Source: an uncultured Granulosicoccaceae bacterium
GTDB taxonomy: Bacteria; Pseudomonadota; Gammaproteobacteria; Granulosicoccales; Granulosicoccaceae
Direction of reading: 5' to 3'
Length of the DNA stretch: 64,000 nucleotides
Assembly (NCBI GenBank): GCA_938020525.1
Contig: CALIHW010000066.1
Location: 16,465-80,464 of the forward strand
Made by a program: the position numbers and the translations under genes. The notes under the pieces are model-generated. The model was not told the origin of the DNA. It saw only the letters and a list, made by a program, of their open reading frames with translations, and ran no database searches. Position 1 is the stretch's first letter, and the number at the start of each line of letters is the position of its first letter. This document shows, piece by piece, positions 25,265-36,089 of this stretch.

Positions 25265-26784
25265 CCAACAGCGCATCCATAAACAACAATCCAACCGGTC
25301 AGAAGTTGTCTGTTCTGCTCGATGGTATTGCTGTTGTGTTGCCTGATGATGATCGAGAGATTTCCGGTGTGCAGGTAGATAGCCGCTGTGTCTCTGCTGG
25401 CGATGTTTTTATCGCACTGCAAGGAGAGACAGTACATGGTCTCGATTTCCTGCGGTCTGTTGTTGAGAAAAATGTGGCGGCTGTATTGATCGAGCGACAG
25501 GATGTGCGATGTGATGCAGAGAATCGCTCTGTATTAGCAGACGCTGCAGTCGTATTGATTGAAGTTGATGACCTGCTAGCTCAGACCGGTGTGATAGCGA
25601 GCAGATTTTTTGGTAACCCTTCATCATCTGTGAAGGTGGTCGGTGTAACAGGTACTGATGGAAAAACATCGGTCTGTCATCTTTTAGGGCAAGCATTGAA
25701 TCTTAATCGAAGTAATTGTGGCGTGTTGGGCACACTTGGTTGGGGGTTTGGTGACCAAATGCAATCAACTGGGCTTACAACCCCGGATGCGGTTGTACTG
25801 CAGTCAGCACTTGCTGAAATGCTTGTGGCAGGCGCTAATACAGTTGCTATGGAAGTCTCGTCACATTCACTTGCACAGCATCGGGTCAACGGTATTGTGT
25901 TTGATATTGCAGTGCTGACGAATATCGGCCGTGATCATCTGGACTATCACGGTGATATGCAAAGCTACCGAGAGGCGAAAAAAGCACTTTTTTTTAAACC
26001 ACAGCTTCGGGCAGCGGTGATTAATGCAGACGATGAGTTTGGTGCTTTGTTGTTGGAGCAGCTGCCAGGGATTGATGTTTATAGTTATGGGGCTTCTGAG
26101 CGTCAGGGCCAGTATGTTCGCTTTTGCAATGTAGAGCATAAGTCTGCAGGACTGAATTTTGATCTCGTTTATGACGATGAATCGTATCGGGTAAGCAGCA
26201 ATTTAATTGGCAGTTTTAATGTACAGAATCTGGCGGCGACTTTCACTGTGCTGGTGGCGCTGGGAGTTTCACCTGATCTGGCGGTAGATTCATTAGCCAA
26301 TCTAAAACCTGTGCCCGGACGTATGGAGGCAACAGTACTCGCCAGTGGTGCGGTAGTGATTGTTGACTATGCACACAATCCTCATGCACTTGAATCAGTG
26401 CTTGCTACGGTTTCGAATCATTGTGAAGGCAGGCTGTTTGTTGTATTTGGTTGTGGTGGTGATCGGGATCAGGGTAAGCGGCCACTGATGGGTAACATAG
26501 CCGAGAAATTTGCCGATGTTTGTGTCGTGACTGACGATAACCCACGGAGTGAATCTGGTGACGTGATTGTCGAGCAAATCATGGAAGGATTTAAAGTACG
26601 CCACAAAGTCACTATAGAAAGAGATCGAAAGACCGCAATTGAATTGGCTATGAGTCAGGCGGTTGATGGAGATTTTGTTGTTGTGGCTGGCAAGGGACAC
26701 GAGGACTATCAGATTATCGGGCAACAACGATTGTCGTTTAGTGATAGTCAGGTGGTGCATGACTTTGCAGAGGCATCGGTATGA
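25261..26784 (+). CDS. murE: MurE, UDP-MurNAc-tripeptide ligase (meso-DAP adding)
   Basis: Adds the third stem-peptide residue to UDP-MurNAc-L-Ala-D-Glu using ATP. The P-loop reads GVTGTDGKTS and the substrate-selecting motif DDNPR indicates meso-diaminopimelate, the Gram-negative type. 507 residues is within range. The start overlaps ftsI and the stop overlaps murF by four bases, continuing the coupled dcw layout. Confidence 0.97.
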   Translation: MTNSASINNNPTGQKLSVLLDGIAVVLPDDDREISGVQVDSRCVSAGDVFIALQGETVHGLDFLRSVVEKNVAAVLIERQDVRCDAENRSVLADAAVVLIEVDDLLAQTGVIASRFFGNPSSSVKVVGVTGTDGKTSVCHLLGQALNLNRSNCGVLGTLGWGFGDQMQSTGLTTPDAVVLQSALAEMLVAGANTVAMEVSSHSLAQHRVNGIVFDIAVLTNIGRDHLDYHGDMQSYREAKKALFFKPQLRAAVINADDEFGALLLEQLPGIDVYSYGASERQGQYVRFCNVEHKSAGLNFDLVYDDESYRVSSNLIGSFNVQNLAATFTVLVALGVSPDLAVDSLANLKPVPGRMEATVLASGAVVIVDYAHNPHALESVLATVSNHCEGRLFVVFGCGGDRDQGKRPLMGNIAEKFADVCVVTDDNPRSESGDVIVEQIMEGFKVRHKVTIERDRKTAIELAMSQAVDGDFVVVAGKGHEDYQIIGQQRLSFSDSQVVHDFAEASV

Positions 26785-28139
26785 CGCCTGTAACTCTGTC
26801 ACAACTTGCTGCTGCTACCGATGGTGTATTGAATGGCGCTGATTGTTCGATAACGGCTTTTAGCACAGATACCCGGACTGTCGCTTCAGGTGATGTTTAC
26901 TTTTGCCTGCGTGGTGAAAATTTTGATGGTCATGAGTTTGTACAGAATGCAATATCCAAAGGTGCGAAGGCTGTTGTCTGTGAAAAAGACTTAGAGGTAG
27001 ATGTGCCGCAGTTGCTTGTCACTGATACCCGGAGCGCTTTCGGACGCTTTGCGATGTTGTGGCGACAACAGTTTGCTAAGCCAATTATCGGTGTTACCGG
27101 CAGTAACGGCAAAACCACAGTGAAACAGTTGCTTGCCAGTATTTTTGCACAGGCCGGCAAGGTTCACTGTACACGCGCTAACGATAATAACGAGATTGGT
27201 GTGCCACAAACACTTCTTGGCCTGAGTGAACAGCATGATTACGCCGTGGTTGAGATGGGTGCCAGTGATAAAGGTGAAATCGAATGGTTGGGCGAGTTAG
27301 TGAGGCCGACTGTATCTCTGATCACCAATGCAAGTGCGGCGCATCTTGAAGGGTTCGGTACCGCACAGTCCGTCGCTGAAGAAAAGGCGTGGATATACAA
27401 AAGCCTATCTGCAAACGGAACGGCGATTATCAATGCGGATGATCAATATGCTGATTACTGGAAGAGCGTTAGTGGAAAGTTGAAAGTTATAACTTTTGGC
27501 AAGACTGGTGAGGTGTTTGCTGAGCGAATTACCGATGGCTCCATACAGATACACTATGGTGGTGAAACTGTGCAGTGTAGTTATCAGTTGGCCGGTCAGC
27601 ACAATGTGCAAAATGCGGCAGCAGCTGCTGCCTGTGCGATCGCCGCTGGTTTGTCACTTGAAGTTATAAAGATTGGCTTGGCATCGGCAGTGCCGGTTGC
27701 AGGGCGGTTGAATTTTTTGGATCTGACGAATGGGATTACTGCTATTGACGATACCTATAACGCTAATCCGGCATCTACTCGTGCAGCAATAAATGTTCTG
27801 GGTGAGTTCAAGGGTGGTCGCTACATAGCGCTTGGGGATTTGCTGGAGTTGGGTGCTGATGAGGTAATTGAGCACGAACTCATTGGTGAATATGCAAAAG
27901 CGAATAATGTTGATCGCGTGTTTGCTTACGGAAATCTTTCCAGGCATACAGTTGAGAAGTTTGGTGAAGGCGGGCTTTGGTTTCACAGCCAGGAAGATTT
28001 GATCGACTCGTTGTTGCGAGAGGTCTGTGATAACTGTGCTGTGTTGGTCAAAGGTTCACGTTCGATGAAGATGGAGCGTGTTACCTCTGCGCTGAGTGAA
28101 CACTTTGCGAAATCTCGGTCAGGAGTATGTTGCCAGTGA
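26781..28139 (+). CDS. murF: MurF, UDP-MurNAc-pentapeptide synthetase
   Basis: Adds D-Ala-D-Ala to complete the UDP-MurNAc pentapeptide. The Mur-ligase P-loop is [30 protein letters not shown] and [10 protein letters not shown] are family motifs. 452 residues is normal. It overlaps murE by four bases, and its TGA shares one base with the mraY start chosen here. Confidence 0.97.
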   Translation: MTPVTLSQLAAATDGVLNGADCSITAFSTDTRTVASGDVYFCLRGENFDGHEFVQNAISKGAKAVVCEKDLEVDVPQLLVTDTRSAFGRFAMLWRQQFAKPIIGVTGSNGKTTVKQLLASIFAQAGKVHCTRANDNNEIGVPQTLLGLSEQHDYAVVEMGASDKGEIEWLGELVRPTVSLITNASAAHLEGFGTAQSVAEEKAWIYKSLSANGTAIINADDQYADYWKSVSGKLKVITFGKTGEVFAERITDGSIQIHYGGETVQCSYQLAGQHNVQNAAAAAACAIAAGLSLEVIKIGLASAVPVAGRLNFLDLTNGITAIDDTYNANPASTRAAINVLGEFKGGRYIALGDLLELGADEVIEHELIGEYAKANNVDRVFAYGNLSRHTVEKFGEGGLWFHSQEDLIDSLLREVCDNCAVLVKGSRSMKMERVTSALSEHFAKSRSGVCCQ

Positions 28140-29218
28140 TGCTGCTGCTGTCAGAATGGCTTTCGCAATTCAATGATGGCTTTAATGTCATCCAATATAT
28201 AACGCTACGCGCTATTTTTGCAGCGCTTACCTCTCTGGTGGCTTGTCTTGTTTTTGGGCCAACTATGATTCGATGGCTGCAGTCTGCGAGTATTGGTCAG
28301 AGTGTTCGGGATGATGGTCCGAGCACACATTTGTCCAAAGCCGGTACCCCCACAATGGGAGGTGCAATGATTCTTGTCGCTGTGGGAATCAGCGTACTGC
28401 TCTGGTCCGATCTGTCGGTGCGTTATGTCTGGGTGGTGTTGTTTGTTACAACGGCGTTCGGTGCTATAGGCTGGGTTGATGATTATCGAAAAGTGCTACT
28501 CAAGAATTCGGATGGATTATCCGCCTCTGCTAAGTTCTTCTGGCAGTCAGTAGCAGCGTTTGCCGCAGTGATGTTCATCTATATGACTGCTCACAGTACT
28601 GCAGAAGTCAGTTTGTTGATCCCTTACGTAAAGGATGTAACTGTTTATCTTGGTCTCTTCTTTATACCTTTCGCGTTCTTTGTCATTGTCGGAACCAGTA
28701 ATGCGGTCAATCTGACCGATGGACTTGACGGGCTTGCCATCATGCCGTCAGTCATGGTCGCAGCAGCGCTTGGGCTATTCGCCTATGTGACCGGGCATGC
28801 GGTGTTTTCAAAGTATCTGGGTATCCCGGGTATTGCCGGAGTCGGTGAGTTAACAGTCTTTTGTTCAAGTCTTGTAGGTGCTGGCCTTGGGTTTCTATGG
28901 TTTAACACTTACCCGGCTCAGGTGTTTATGGGTGATGTAGGTGCATTGGCGATTGGTGCAGCGCTCGGGGTGATTGCGGTCCTTGTTCGGCAGGAGCTGG
29001 TGTTTTTTATTATGTGCGGGGTGTTTGTGATGGAGACAGTCAGTGTCTTCCTGCAGGTCACCTCCTATAAGCTTACTGGTAAACGAATTTTTCGAATGGC
29101 GCCGATTCATCATCACTTTGAATTAAAAGGCTGGCCGGAGCCCCGTGTCATTGTTCGATTCTGGATTATCACTTTCATATTGGTGCTGGTGGGTCTTGCC
29201 AGTCTAAAGATTCGTTGA
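28139..29218 (+). CDS. mraY: MraY, phospho-MurNAc-pentapeptide translocase
   Basis: Integral membrane enzyme that transfers phospho-MurNAc-pentapeptide to undecaprenyl phosphate, making lipid I. The sequence has [17 protein letters not shown], the aspartate motif [18 protein letters not shown] and [12 protein letters not shown] place the start at ATG 28139, giving 359 residues and an N-terminus that aligns with E. coli; ATG 28127 would leave AGGAG only one base away. It has about ten membrane helices. Confidence 0.96.
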   Translation: MLLLSEWLSQFNDGFNVIQYITLRAIFAALTSLVACLVFGPTMIRWLQSASIGQSVRDDGPSTHLSKAGTPTMGGAMILVAVGISVLLWSDLSVRYVWVVLFVTTAFGAIGWVDDYRKVLLKNSDGLSASAKFFWQSVAAFAAVMFIYMTAHSTAEVSLLIPYVKDVTVYLGLFFIPFAFFVIVGTSNAVNLTDGLDGLAIMPSVMVAAALGLFAYVTGHAVFSKYLGIPGIAGVGELTVFCSSLVGAGLGFLWFNTYPAQVFMGDVGALAIGAALGVIAVLVRQELVFFIMCGVFVMETVSVFLQVTSYKLTGKRIFRMAPIHHHFELKGWPEPRVIVRFWIITFILVLVGLASLKIR

Positions 29219-29219
29219 T

Positions 29220-30575
29220 ATGACTGACTTGAATACTAAATATTTGATAGTGGGGTTAGGTCTCAGCGGACTATCTGTTGTTCGTTACTTGACGCGGATC
29301 GGTGCATCATTTGATGTTGCTGAGACTAACGTCGATCGATTTCACCAACAGTTAAAGAGTGAACCTGCCTTAGAAGGTGTTTTTCATCACTCAGGAAAGC
29401 TCACTACAGAACTCCTGATGGAATACGGTTGTGTTGTTGTGAGTCCTGGTGTTTCTGTTCGAACAGAGGTTTTCACACTGGCGCGTGACTCGGGTGTAGA
29501 GGTAATTGGCGATGTTGAATTGTTTGCGCGTGCTGTTACCAAGCCAGTGATTGCGGTTACCGGTTCAAACGGTAAGAGCACGGTGGTCAGTATGGCAGGT
29601 GAGCTACTAAATGCTGCCAATATCAATGCAACAGTAGTTGGAAATGTTGGTGTTGCGTGTCTTGATAGCTTGCAGGATGACTCCATTGACGTTTTCGTAA
29701 TTGAATTGTCCAGTTTTCAGCTGGAGACGACATCATCGTTGCAACCAAAAGTCGCCAGTGTATTAAATGTTAGTGCCGATCATCTTGATCGTTATGAAGG
29801 ACTTGATGATTATGCTGAGGTTAAGCGTAGTATTTATCGTAACGCGCAGCATGTTGTTATCAATCTGGATGACATCAAGACAGTCCCTGTTGACCTTGCT
29901 TCTTCAGGCAGTGTCGTCAGTTTTAGCGCATCTAGTAAGGATGCTGACTGGACTATCGTTGGTGAGTCGAGCAATGATTCAGTGTTATCCGGCGGTTCAA
30001 TAGCTGAGATTGCTGCGAGTGATGTCAAGGCTGCCGGAATTCATAACAGTATCAATGCGCTGGCAGCAATGGCTCTGGCCTCACTGTTGATTGATGCAGA
30101 CAAGAAACATATGAGTGCGATTTTTACGCAAGGGTTTTCAAGGTTTACCGGCTTACCGCACCGAACCAAATTAGTATGTGAGGCGGATAATATTCGTTGG
30201 ATCAATGATTCAAAGGGCACCAATGTTGGAGCCACAGTGAGTGCAATAAAAGGTATGGCTGCTCCTGTTGTATTGATAGCGGGCGGTCGAGGTAAGAATG
30301 CTGATTACGCACCACTTCGCGATGCAATAGCGGAATACTGTACTGCGGTAATTTTAATCGGTGAAGATGCAGAGACAATCCGCGCAAGCATTGAAGCAAT
30401 GGTTCCGGTGTATATGGAGAAGTCTATGCAGGATGCAGTCAGCCGGGCAGCTGAGATTTCCAAGCCAGGAGAATGTGTGTTGTTATCTCCAGCATGCGCA
30501 AGCTTTGACATGTTCAAGAATTTTGAAGAACGTGGTGATGTATTCGAAACCGAGGTGAAAAAACAATGCGCTTAG
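29220..30575 (+). CDS. murD: MurD, UDP-MurNAc-L-Ala:D-Glu ligase
   Basis: Adds D-glutamate to UDP-MurNAc-L-alanine. The N-terminal Rossmann-like motif is GLGLSGLSVVRYL, the P-loop is AVTGSNGKSTVVS, and NDSKGTNVGAT lies in the C-terminal domain. 451 residues is normal. It begins one base after mraY and overlaps ftsW by 10 bases. Confidence 0.97.
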   Translation: MTDLNTKYLIVGLGLSGLSVVRYLTRIGASFDVAETNVDRFHQQLKSEPALEGVFHHSGKLTTELLMEYGCVVVSPGVSVRTEVFTLARDSGVEVIGDVELFARAVTKPVIAVTGSNGKSTVVSMAGELLNAANINATVVGNVGVACLDSLQDDSIDVFVIELSSFQLETTSSLQPKVASVLNVSADHLDRYEGLDDYAEVKRSIYRNAQHVVINLDDIKTVPVDLASSGSVVSFSASSKDADWTIVGESSNDSVLSGGSIAEIAASDVKAAGIHNSINALAAMALASLLIDADKKHMSAIFTQGFSRFTGLPHRTKLVCEADNIRWINDSKGTNVGATVSAIKGMAAPVVLIAGGRGKNADYAPLRDAIAEYCTAVILIGEDAETIRASIEAMVPVYMEKSMQDAVSRAAEISKPGECVLLSPACASFDMFKNFEERGDVFETEVKKQCA

Positions 30576-31819
30576 GTTACGAGCAGCATGGAGCCGATGT
30601 TGAAGTATTGACGGAACAGCAACGTTTTGACTGGGTTCTGTTTGGTTTGCTAGGCGTGCTCGCAGCCGTTGGGCTGGTGATGGTTTTTTCTGCGTCGATC
30701 GCGCAGGCTGAGCGTGTACTAAATGATGCAACTTATTACGGTAGGTTGCAGGGAATATATTTGGCTATCGCTTTTATAGCGGCCTATGCAGCGTGGCGTA
30801 CACCATTGGATGTACTCGAGGAGTATGGTCCGGTTTTATTGTGCTTGGGTTTTGTACTGTTGGTTTTGGTCTTACTGCCATTCATTGGTAAGAGTGTTAA
30901 CGGCAGTCGACGATGGATTAATCTGGGTGTGTCATTTCAACCTTCCGAGTTCTTCAAGTTAGCCATTATTGTTTATCTTGCCGGTTTCTTCGTGCGTAGA
31001 GGCGGGCAGATAAAAACAGACGTATATGTATTTCTCGCACCACTCGCTATAGCGGCAGTAGCCGCTGGGCTTCTGCTGGCAGAGCCTGATTTTGGGGCAA
31101 CCGTTGTGGTCGGTGCGACAGTGGTGGCAATGATGTTTGTAGCAGGTTGCCGATGGCGGCACTTCTTGCTCACGCTGGTGGTTGTGGTGCCACTTGGGAT
31201 ATTAGCAATACTTGTTTCACCATACAGAAAGACACGCTTATTAAGTTTTGTGAATCCCTGGGATGACCCGTTTGCAACTGACTTTCAGCTAACGCAATCT
31301 TTGATCGCAGTGGGGCGGGGTGCATGGGATGGAGTTGGGCTTGGTAATAGTGTGCAAAAAATGGCATATCTGCCCGAGGCCCATACCGACTTTGTATTTG
31401 CAGTCTTTGCAGAGGAATTTGGATTTATCGGTGTAGCAGCATTGATTGTGCTCTTTTCTCTGATTGTTGCTCGATGTTTCAAGATAGCCCGCGATGCAGA
31501 TAGAGCAGGCCTGGTATTCGGATCACACATTGCGACCGGTGTGGGATTCTGGTTTGGTTTTCAGGCATTCATCAATATTGGTGCAAACATGGGTGTTTTG
31601 CCAACTAAGGGCATTACGCTTCCACTCTTTAGTTATGGCGGCAGTAGTGTGCTCGCTGTTGGAATCGCATGCGGGTTGGTTATGCGAGTCAACAGAGAAG
31701 TTGCAACACAGACTGAAGCTGACTTAGCGCGTGGAGTTGCGGAACGTGTTGAGAAGTTATCCGGCAAAGCGGGTTCTGTTAGAGCAGGGTCTGGCAAGGC
31801 GGTGTTGCAGAATGTCTAA
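30566..31819 (+). CDS. ftsW: FtsW, septal peptidoglycan polymerase (SEDS family)
   Basis: Polytopic SEDS glycosyltransferase that polymerises lipid II at the septum with FtsI. GLVMVFSAS, the conserved GRWINLG-like segment RRWINLGVSFQPSEFFKL, AHTDFVFAVFAEEFGF and LPLFSYGGSS are visible. 417 residues with about ten helices. It overlaps murD at its start and murG at its end. Confidence 0.97.
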   Translation: MRLGYEQHGADVEVLTEQQRFDWVLFGLLGVLAAVGLVMVFSASIAQAERVLNDATYYGRLQGIYLAIAFIAAYAAWRTPLDVLEEYGPVLLCLGFVLLVLVLLPFIGKSVNGSRRWINLGVSFQPSEFFKLAIIVYLAGFFVRRGGQIKTDVYVFLAPLAIAAVAAGLLLAEPDFGATVVVGATVVAMMFVAGCRWRHFLLTLVVVVPLGILAILVSPYRKTRLLSFVNPWDDPFATDFQLTQSLIAVGRGAWDGVGLGNSVQKMAYLPEAHTDFVFAVFAEEFGFIGVAALIVLFSLIVARCFKIARDADRAGLVFGSHIATGVGFWFGFQAFINIGANMGVLPTKGITLPLFSYGGSSVLAVGIACGLVMRVNREVATQTEADLARGVAERVEKLSGKAGSVRAGSGKAVLQNV

Positions 31820-32879
31820 CGCCACTGTGGTCATAGCAGCTGGAGGTACTGGCGGGCACGTGTTTCCAGCACTTGCTGTCGCCAAGGTATTGCGCGAACG
31901 CGATATACCTGTTGTTTGGGTTGGCAGTGAAGCCGGACTTGAGCATCGGTTGGTACCGGAGCACGGATTCTTGTTAAAGCAGATTAAGGTATCCCCTCTC
32001 CGTGGTGGTGGCTGGCTGCGAAAACCAATTGGACTATTGAATTTGGTTAAAGCCGTAGTCAGTTCACTGAAAATTGTTCGAGCTGAAAAGGCGAGCACAG
32101 TACTTGGTATGGGTGGATATGTTTCTGGTCCTGTATGTCTTGCGGCAAAAATGAGTGGCTGCCAAATGGTAGTGCATGAGCAAAATGCCGTGCCGGGATT
32201 CACCAACCGCGTGTTGAAATCTTTTGCAAACAAAGTGCTTGAGGCAATGCCAAACACTTTTATCAATGATAAGAAAGTGATCTGTACTGGTAACCCGATT
32301 AGAAAAGAACTTTTAGCTGTCGACGAGCCTCCTGTTCGATACAGTAACAGAGAGGGCCGATTGCGGATTCTTGTTGTCGGTGGAAGCCAGGGAGCACGAG
32401 CATTGAACCAGCAGGTACCAGGCGCATTGGCGTTAGTTGAAGATGCTATGGATGTTATTCATCAATGTGGTTCATCATGGTACGAAGAAACACAATCCAA
32501 CTATGGCGATTCAATCCATAAGTGTGATGTAAGAGAATTTATAGACGATATGGCGGAAGTTTATAGTTGGGCTGACGTTATCATTTGTCGCTCTGGTGCG
32601 ATGACAGTAGCAGAGATCGCTGCTGTAGGTCTTGCTTCAATCCTGGTGCCGTATCCTGCTGCAGTGGACGATCATCAAACAGCTAATGGTGCTTTTCTGG
32701 TTAAGGCTGGTGCTGCTGTAATGATTAATGAGAGTGATCTGTCGGCAGAATCACTTGCCGCACAACTCCAGAGTTTCGATCGAGAAAAACTAACTTCTAT
32801 GGCTGTTAATGCAAGAGCAGTTTCCAAACGTGACGCGACTGATCGTGTCATTGCCGAGCTTGTTGAGGTTGCTGCATGA
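31812..32879 (+). CDS. murG: MurG, lipid II synthase
   Basis: Peripheral inner-membrane glycosyltransferase that adds GlcNAc to lipid I. The ATG at 31812 begins a protein with GGTGGHVFPALAVA, the second glycine-rich loop GGSQGARALNQ and HEQNAVPGFTNR. At 355 residues it matches E. coli. A longer frame from 31731 lies in ftsW. It overlaps ftsW by 8 bases and murC by 4. Confidence 0.97.
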   Translation: MSNATVVIAAGGTGGHVFPALAVAKVLRERDIPVVWVGSEAGLEHRLVPEHGFLLKQIKVSPLRGGGWLRKPIGLLNLVKAVVSSLKIVRAEKASTVLGMGGYVSGPVCLAAKMSGCQMVVHEQNAVPGFTNRVLKSFANKVLEAMPNTFINDKKVICTGNPIRKELLAVDEPPVRYSNREGRLRILVVGGSQGARALNQQVPGALALVEDAMDVIHQCGSSWYEETQSNYGDSIHKCDVREFIDDMAEVYSWADVIICRSGAMTVAEIAAVGLASILVPYPAAVDDHQTANGAFLVKAGAAVMINESDLSAESLAAQLQSFDREKLTSMAVNARAVSKRDATDRVIAELVEVAA

Positions 32880-34345
32880 GCGTTGTTGCCAACAGTTCAC
32901 AGAGCTGGATGCGCCGTATAGACCATGTTCACTTTGTGGGCATCGGTGGTGTAGGCATGGGTGGTATTGCTGAGGTCATGGTGAACCTTGGCTACAGTGT
33001 CAGCGGGTCAGATATGACGCGTAATGCGTTAGTAGAGCGGCTCGAATCTCTGGGTGCTCGTGTCTTTAAGGGGCATGATGCTGCCAATGTAGAAGGAGTC
33101 GATGTGGTCGTTGTTTCATCTGCGATATCTGAAGATAACCCGGAAGTAGAGCTTGCAAGAAAGAATCGAATACCGGTTATCAGGCGGGCTGAAATGTTGG
33201 GTGAGTTGATGCGATTCAAACAAGGTATAGCAGTAGCCGGCACGCATGGAAAAACCACCACAACCAGTTTGGTGGCCAGCCTGCTGACCGAAGGTGGAAT
33301 GGATCCCACTTATGTGATTGGCGGCAAGTTAAATAGTTCTTCGACCAACGCCTATCTTGGGCAGTCAGAGTGGTTGGTAGCTGAAGCGGATGAGAGTGAT
33401 GCGTCGTTTCTGTCGTTGCAGCCGGTAATCGCAATCGTTACCAATATTGATGCGGATCACTTGTCTTCGTACGAGAATGATTTTGACAGACTAAAAAGCG
33501 CATTCGTAGAGTTTCTGCAACATCTGCCGTTTTACGGCCTTGCAGTGATGTGTGTCGATGATGAAGAAGTGCGTGTGCTTGTAGATCGTATTTCCAGACC
33601 AGTGATGACCTACGGCTTTAGTGAAGATGCTGATGTACGTGGAATGAACTTTCGTCAGGATAAAATGAAATCCTGCTTTGATGTGAAGTTGCCCGATGGC
33701 ACTGAGATGCGACAGATAACGCTTAACTTGCCAGGTAAGCACAATGCACAAAATGCGTTAGCTGCCGTGGCTGTAGGTTGGGAGCTTGGGTTGCGAGCGC
33801 AGAACATGCGGCGTGCCTTTCAGAATTTTGCAGGCATTGGTCGTCGTGCGCAGCCACTCGGTGCGTTGTTACTTGAAGACGGTCAGGCTGAACTGATAGA
33901 TGATTACGGTCATCACCCGCGTGAAGTAGCGGCAACACTTGAGGCAATCAAGAACGGCCGGCCGAATAACAGACTGGTTGTGGTTTTTCAGCCGCATCGA
34001 TATACGCGTACACGCGATTTGTTTGATGACTTCATTGAAGCACTCAGTGACGCCGAAGTATTGGTGCTGTGTGAAGTGTATCCAGCAGGTGAAGCACCTA
34101 TTGCCGGTGCCGATGGTCGTGCATTGGCGCGTGCAATCAGACAACGAGGCGTTATAGATCCGATTTTTGTCTCTGAAATTGAGCAGGTCGCTAAGACACT
34201 TGAAGGTGTATTAATTCCGAATGATGTAGTGCTAACCCTTGGAGCGGGATCAATAGGAGCTGTGGCTGCCGGATTGCCCGAGCACTTTGCGACGTCGGGC
34301 AGAGCGAATGCGGTTCAACCGGAGGTCAATAGTGGAGGAAGTTGA
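32876..34345 (+). CDS. murC: MurC, UDP-MurNAc L-alanine ligase
   Basis: Adds L-alanine, the first stem-peptide residue. It starts with HFVGIGGVGMGGIAEVM, has the P-loop GTHGKTTTTSLV and DDYGHHPREVAAT in the C-terminal domain. 489 residues is normal. It overlaps murG by four bases and ddl by 14. The murB gene that follows murC in some lineages is not here. Confidence 0.97.
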   Translation: MSVVANSSQSWMRRIDHVHFVGIGGVGMGGIAEVMVNLGYSVSGSDMTRNALVERLESLGARVFKGHDAANVEGVDVVVVSSAISEDNPEVELARKNRIPVIRRAEMLGELMRFKQGIAVAGTHGKTTTTSLVASLLTEGGMDPTYVIGGKLNSSSTNAYLGQSEWLVAEADESDASFLSLQPVIAIVTNIDADHLSSYENDFDRLKSAFVEFLQHLPFYGLAVMCVDDEEVRVLVDRISRPVMTYGFSEDADVRGMNFRQDKMKSCFDVKLPDGTEMRQITLNLPGKHNAQNALAAVAVGWELGLRAQNMRRAFQNFAGIGRRAQPLGALLLEDGQAELIDDYGHHPREVAATLEAIKNGRPNNRLVVVFQPHRYTRTRDLFDDFIEALSDAEVLVLCEVYPAGEAPIAGADGRALARAIRQRGVIDPIFVSEIEQVAKTLEGVLIPNDVVLTLGAGSIGAVAAGLPEHFATSGRANAVQPEVNSGGS

Positions 34346-35258
34346 TTTTGGTCGTGTTGCTGTGCTGATGGGTGGTTGGTCTGCAGAGCGTGAGGTTTCT
34401 CTGTCGAGTGGTCGTCAGGTGCTTGATGCTATGCAGGGGGTGGGTATTGATGCATTTGCGGTTGATGTTGAACGCCATGAGTTAAGTGAAGCGCTAGTTG
34501 GAAAATGTGATCGTGTATTTAACATATTGCATGGCACCTGGGGTGAAGACGGGCGTATTCAGGGACTGCTGGAAACACTGGATGTTCCTTATACAGGGAC
34601 TGGCGTTATGGGCAGTGCATTGACTATGGATAAAAATCTGACAAAAGCCGTGTGTCTACAACAAGGTATTGCTACACCTGCATGGCGTATAGTCAGGCGT
34701 GAATCTGAGTTTGAAACCGCAGCATCCGAGATTGGCAGTGAATGCGGTTATCCGATTGTGGTTAAGCCTGCCAGTGAAGGCTCCAGTGTCGGTGTATCCA
34801 TCGCACACGAAAATGAGTTGACTGAGGCTTACAATCTGGCTGCAAAGTATGGCGATGTAATCGTCGAACAATTTATTGAGGGCAGTGAAATAACTGCTGC
34901 AATTTTAAATGGTGCGGCATTGCCGTTGATTAAAATATCAACGCCGCGTGAGTTTTATGATTTTGAAGCGAAGTATCAGGAAGACTCGACTGTCTACGAT
35001 TGCCCGTGTGGGCTATCGGCAGAAGCTGAGAAAGTAATCCAGGACACTGCCCTGAAAGTATTTGAAATCACTGGTTGTGAGGCGTGGGGCAGAGTTGATT
35101 TCCTGCTGGATAGCGCCGGCAATCACTATCTTTTAGAAGTAAATACAGCGCCGGGCATGACGGATCATAGTCTTGTGCCAATGGCAGCTGCCGCTACGGG
35201 ATTGGATTTTGCCGAACTCGTTATTCAAATTCTGACAACCACAGTTGAAACACATTGA
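34332..35258 (+). CDS. ddlB: Ddl, D-alanine-D-alanine ligase
   Basis: ATP-grasp enzyme making the D-Ala-D-Ala dipeptide used by MurF. The GTG at 34332 has an ideal GGAGG 6 bases upstream, which decides the start inside the murC 3' end; the ATG at 34287 gives extra residues unlike the family. GGWSAEREVSLSSGRQVL, VKPASEGSSVGVS and EVNTAPGMTDHSLVP are visible. It has 308 residues and overlaps ftsQ by 4 bases. Confidence 0.95.
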   Translation: MEEVDFGRVAVLMGGWSAEREVSLSSGRQVLDAMQGVGIDAFAVDVERHELSEALVGKCDRVFNILHGTWGEDGRIQGLLETLDVPYTGTGVMGSALTMDKNLTKAVCLQQGIATPAWRIVRRESEFETAASEIGSECGYPIVVKPASEGSSVGVSIAHENELTEAYNLAAKYGDVIVEQFIEGSEITAAILNGAALPLIKISTPREFYDFEAKYQEDSTVYDCPCGLSAEAEKVIQDTALKVFEITGCEAWGRVDFLLDSAGNHYLLEVNTAPGMTDHSLVPMAAAATGLDFAELVIQILTTTVETH

Positions 35259-36088
35259 ACAACGTGCAAGTAAGCCAGGCCAATCTAAACCGGCGCAGAG
35301 ACTATACAACAACGCTGCCTGTTCAGTCAGAACGAGTATTGCCTTCGTTTGGTCGTGCTCTGGTGGTAGGGGTGTTTGCGTTGATTGCGATTTTTCTAGC
35401 GCAACTTGCCATTGATCATTTCAGAAATCCGGGGCGCTTTCCGATTCGAAGTGTTGTGGTCGAAGGGGTTTACCAGTTCGCTGATAAAGAAGTCATGCGT
35501 GATCGAGTGATGACACAAGCTTCTAAGGGATTTTTTAATCTCGATATTGAAAATATACAGCGCAATGTAGAGCAGTTGCCATGGGTGAAAAACGCCTATG
35601 TTCGGCGAGTGTGGCCGGAAAGCATCACGGTACACGTAGAGGAGCATAAGCCCATTGCAAGATGGGGTGACAGATCTCTGGTAACGGCCGGTTTTAAACT
35701 CTTCTCTCCACCTCAGCTGAGTAGTGCTCCTGAACCTGAACTGCAGGAACTGGTTGATGGTCTGCCGTTGTTGTATTCACCTGAGCGCCGCCATGTTCCA
35801 TTGTTAAAGTTGCTGAATGAAACCAAATCAATGCTGGATGCAGTTGATGCGCCACTGGAAGGAATGGTTGAGGATGAGCGTAGATCCATAACGCTGCACC
35901 TTAAGAATGATGTGAAAGTTGTTATTGGTCATAGAGAAGTAAACAAAAGAATAAAAAGGTTTTCGGAGATATTTCGACCATACGTCGCCCCCGTGTATGA
36001 CGACATTGCGAAGGTTGATATGCGTTACACAAACGGATTTTCCATGGCGCGCAAGAGTACCGTTTCTGAAAATTTGAGGGTTCAGTGA
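35255..36088 (+). CDS. ftsQ: FtsQ, cell-division protein
   Basis: Bitopic membrane protein linking early and late divisome proteins with FtsL and FtsB. It has a short basic cytoplasmic part, one helix (ALVVGVFALIAIFLAQLAI), a POTRA domain starting FPIRSVVVEGVYQF and the FtsQ beta domain with WVKNAYVRRVWPESI. There is no ATG near the start: TTG 35255 (overlapping the ddl stop) or GTG 35264 must serve. Weak initiation fits the low abundance known for FtsQ. Confidence 0.93.
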   Translation: MNNVQVSQANLNRRRDYTTTLPVQSERVLPSFGRALVVGVFALIAIFLAQLAIDHFRNPGRFPIRSVVVEGVYQFADKEVMRDRVMTQASKGFFNLDIENIQRNVEQLPWVKNAYVRRVWPESITVHVEEHKPIARWGDRSLVTAGFKLFSPPQLSSAPEPELQELVDGLPLLYSPERRHVPLLKLLNETKSMLDAVDAPLEGMVEDERRSITLHLKNDVKVVIGHREVNKRIKRFSEIFRPYVAPVYDDIAKVDMRYTNGFSMARKSTVSENLRVQ

Positions 36089-36089
36089 G

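Noticed and set aside
31757..32266. 169-codon minus-strand frame across murG
   Set aside because: Antisense to murG, with composition expected of a shadow frame.
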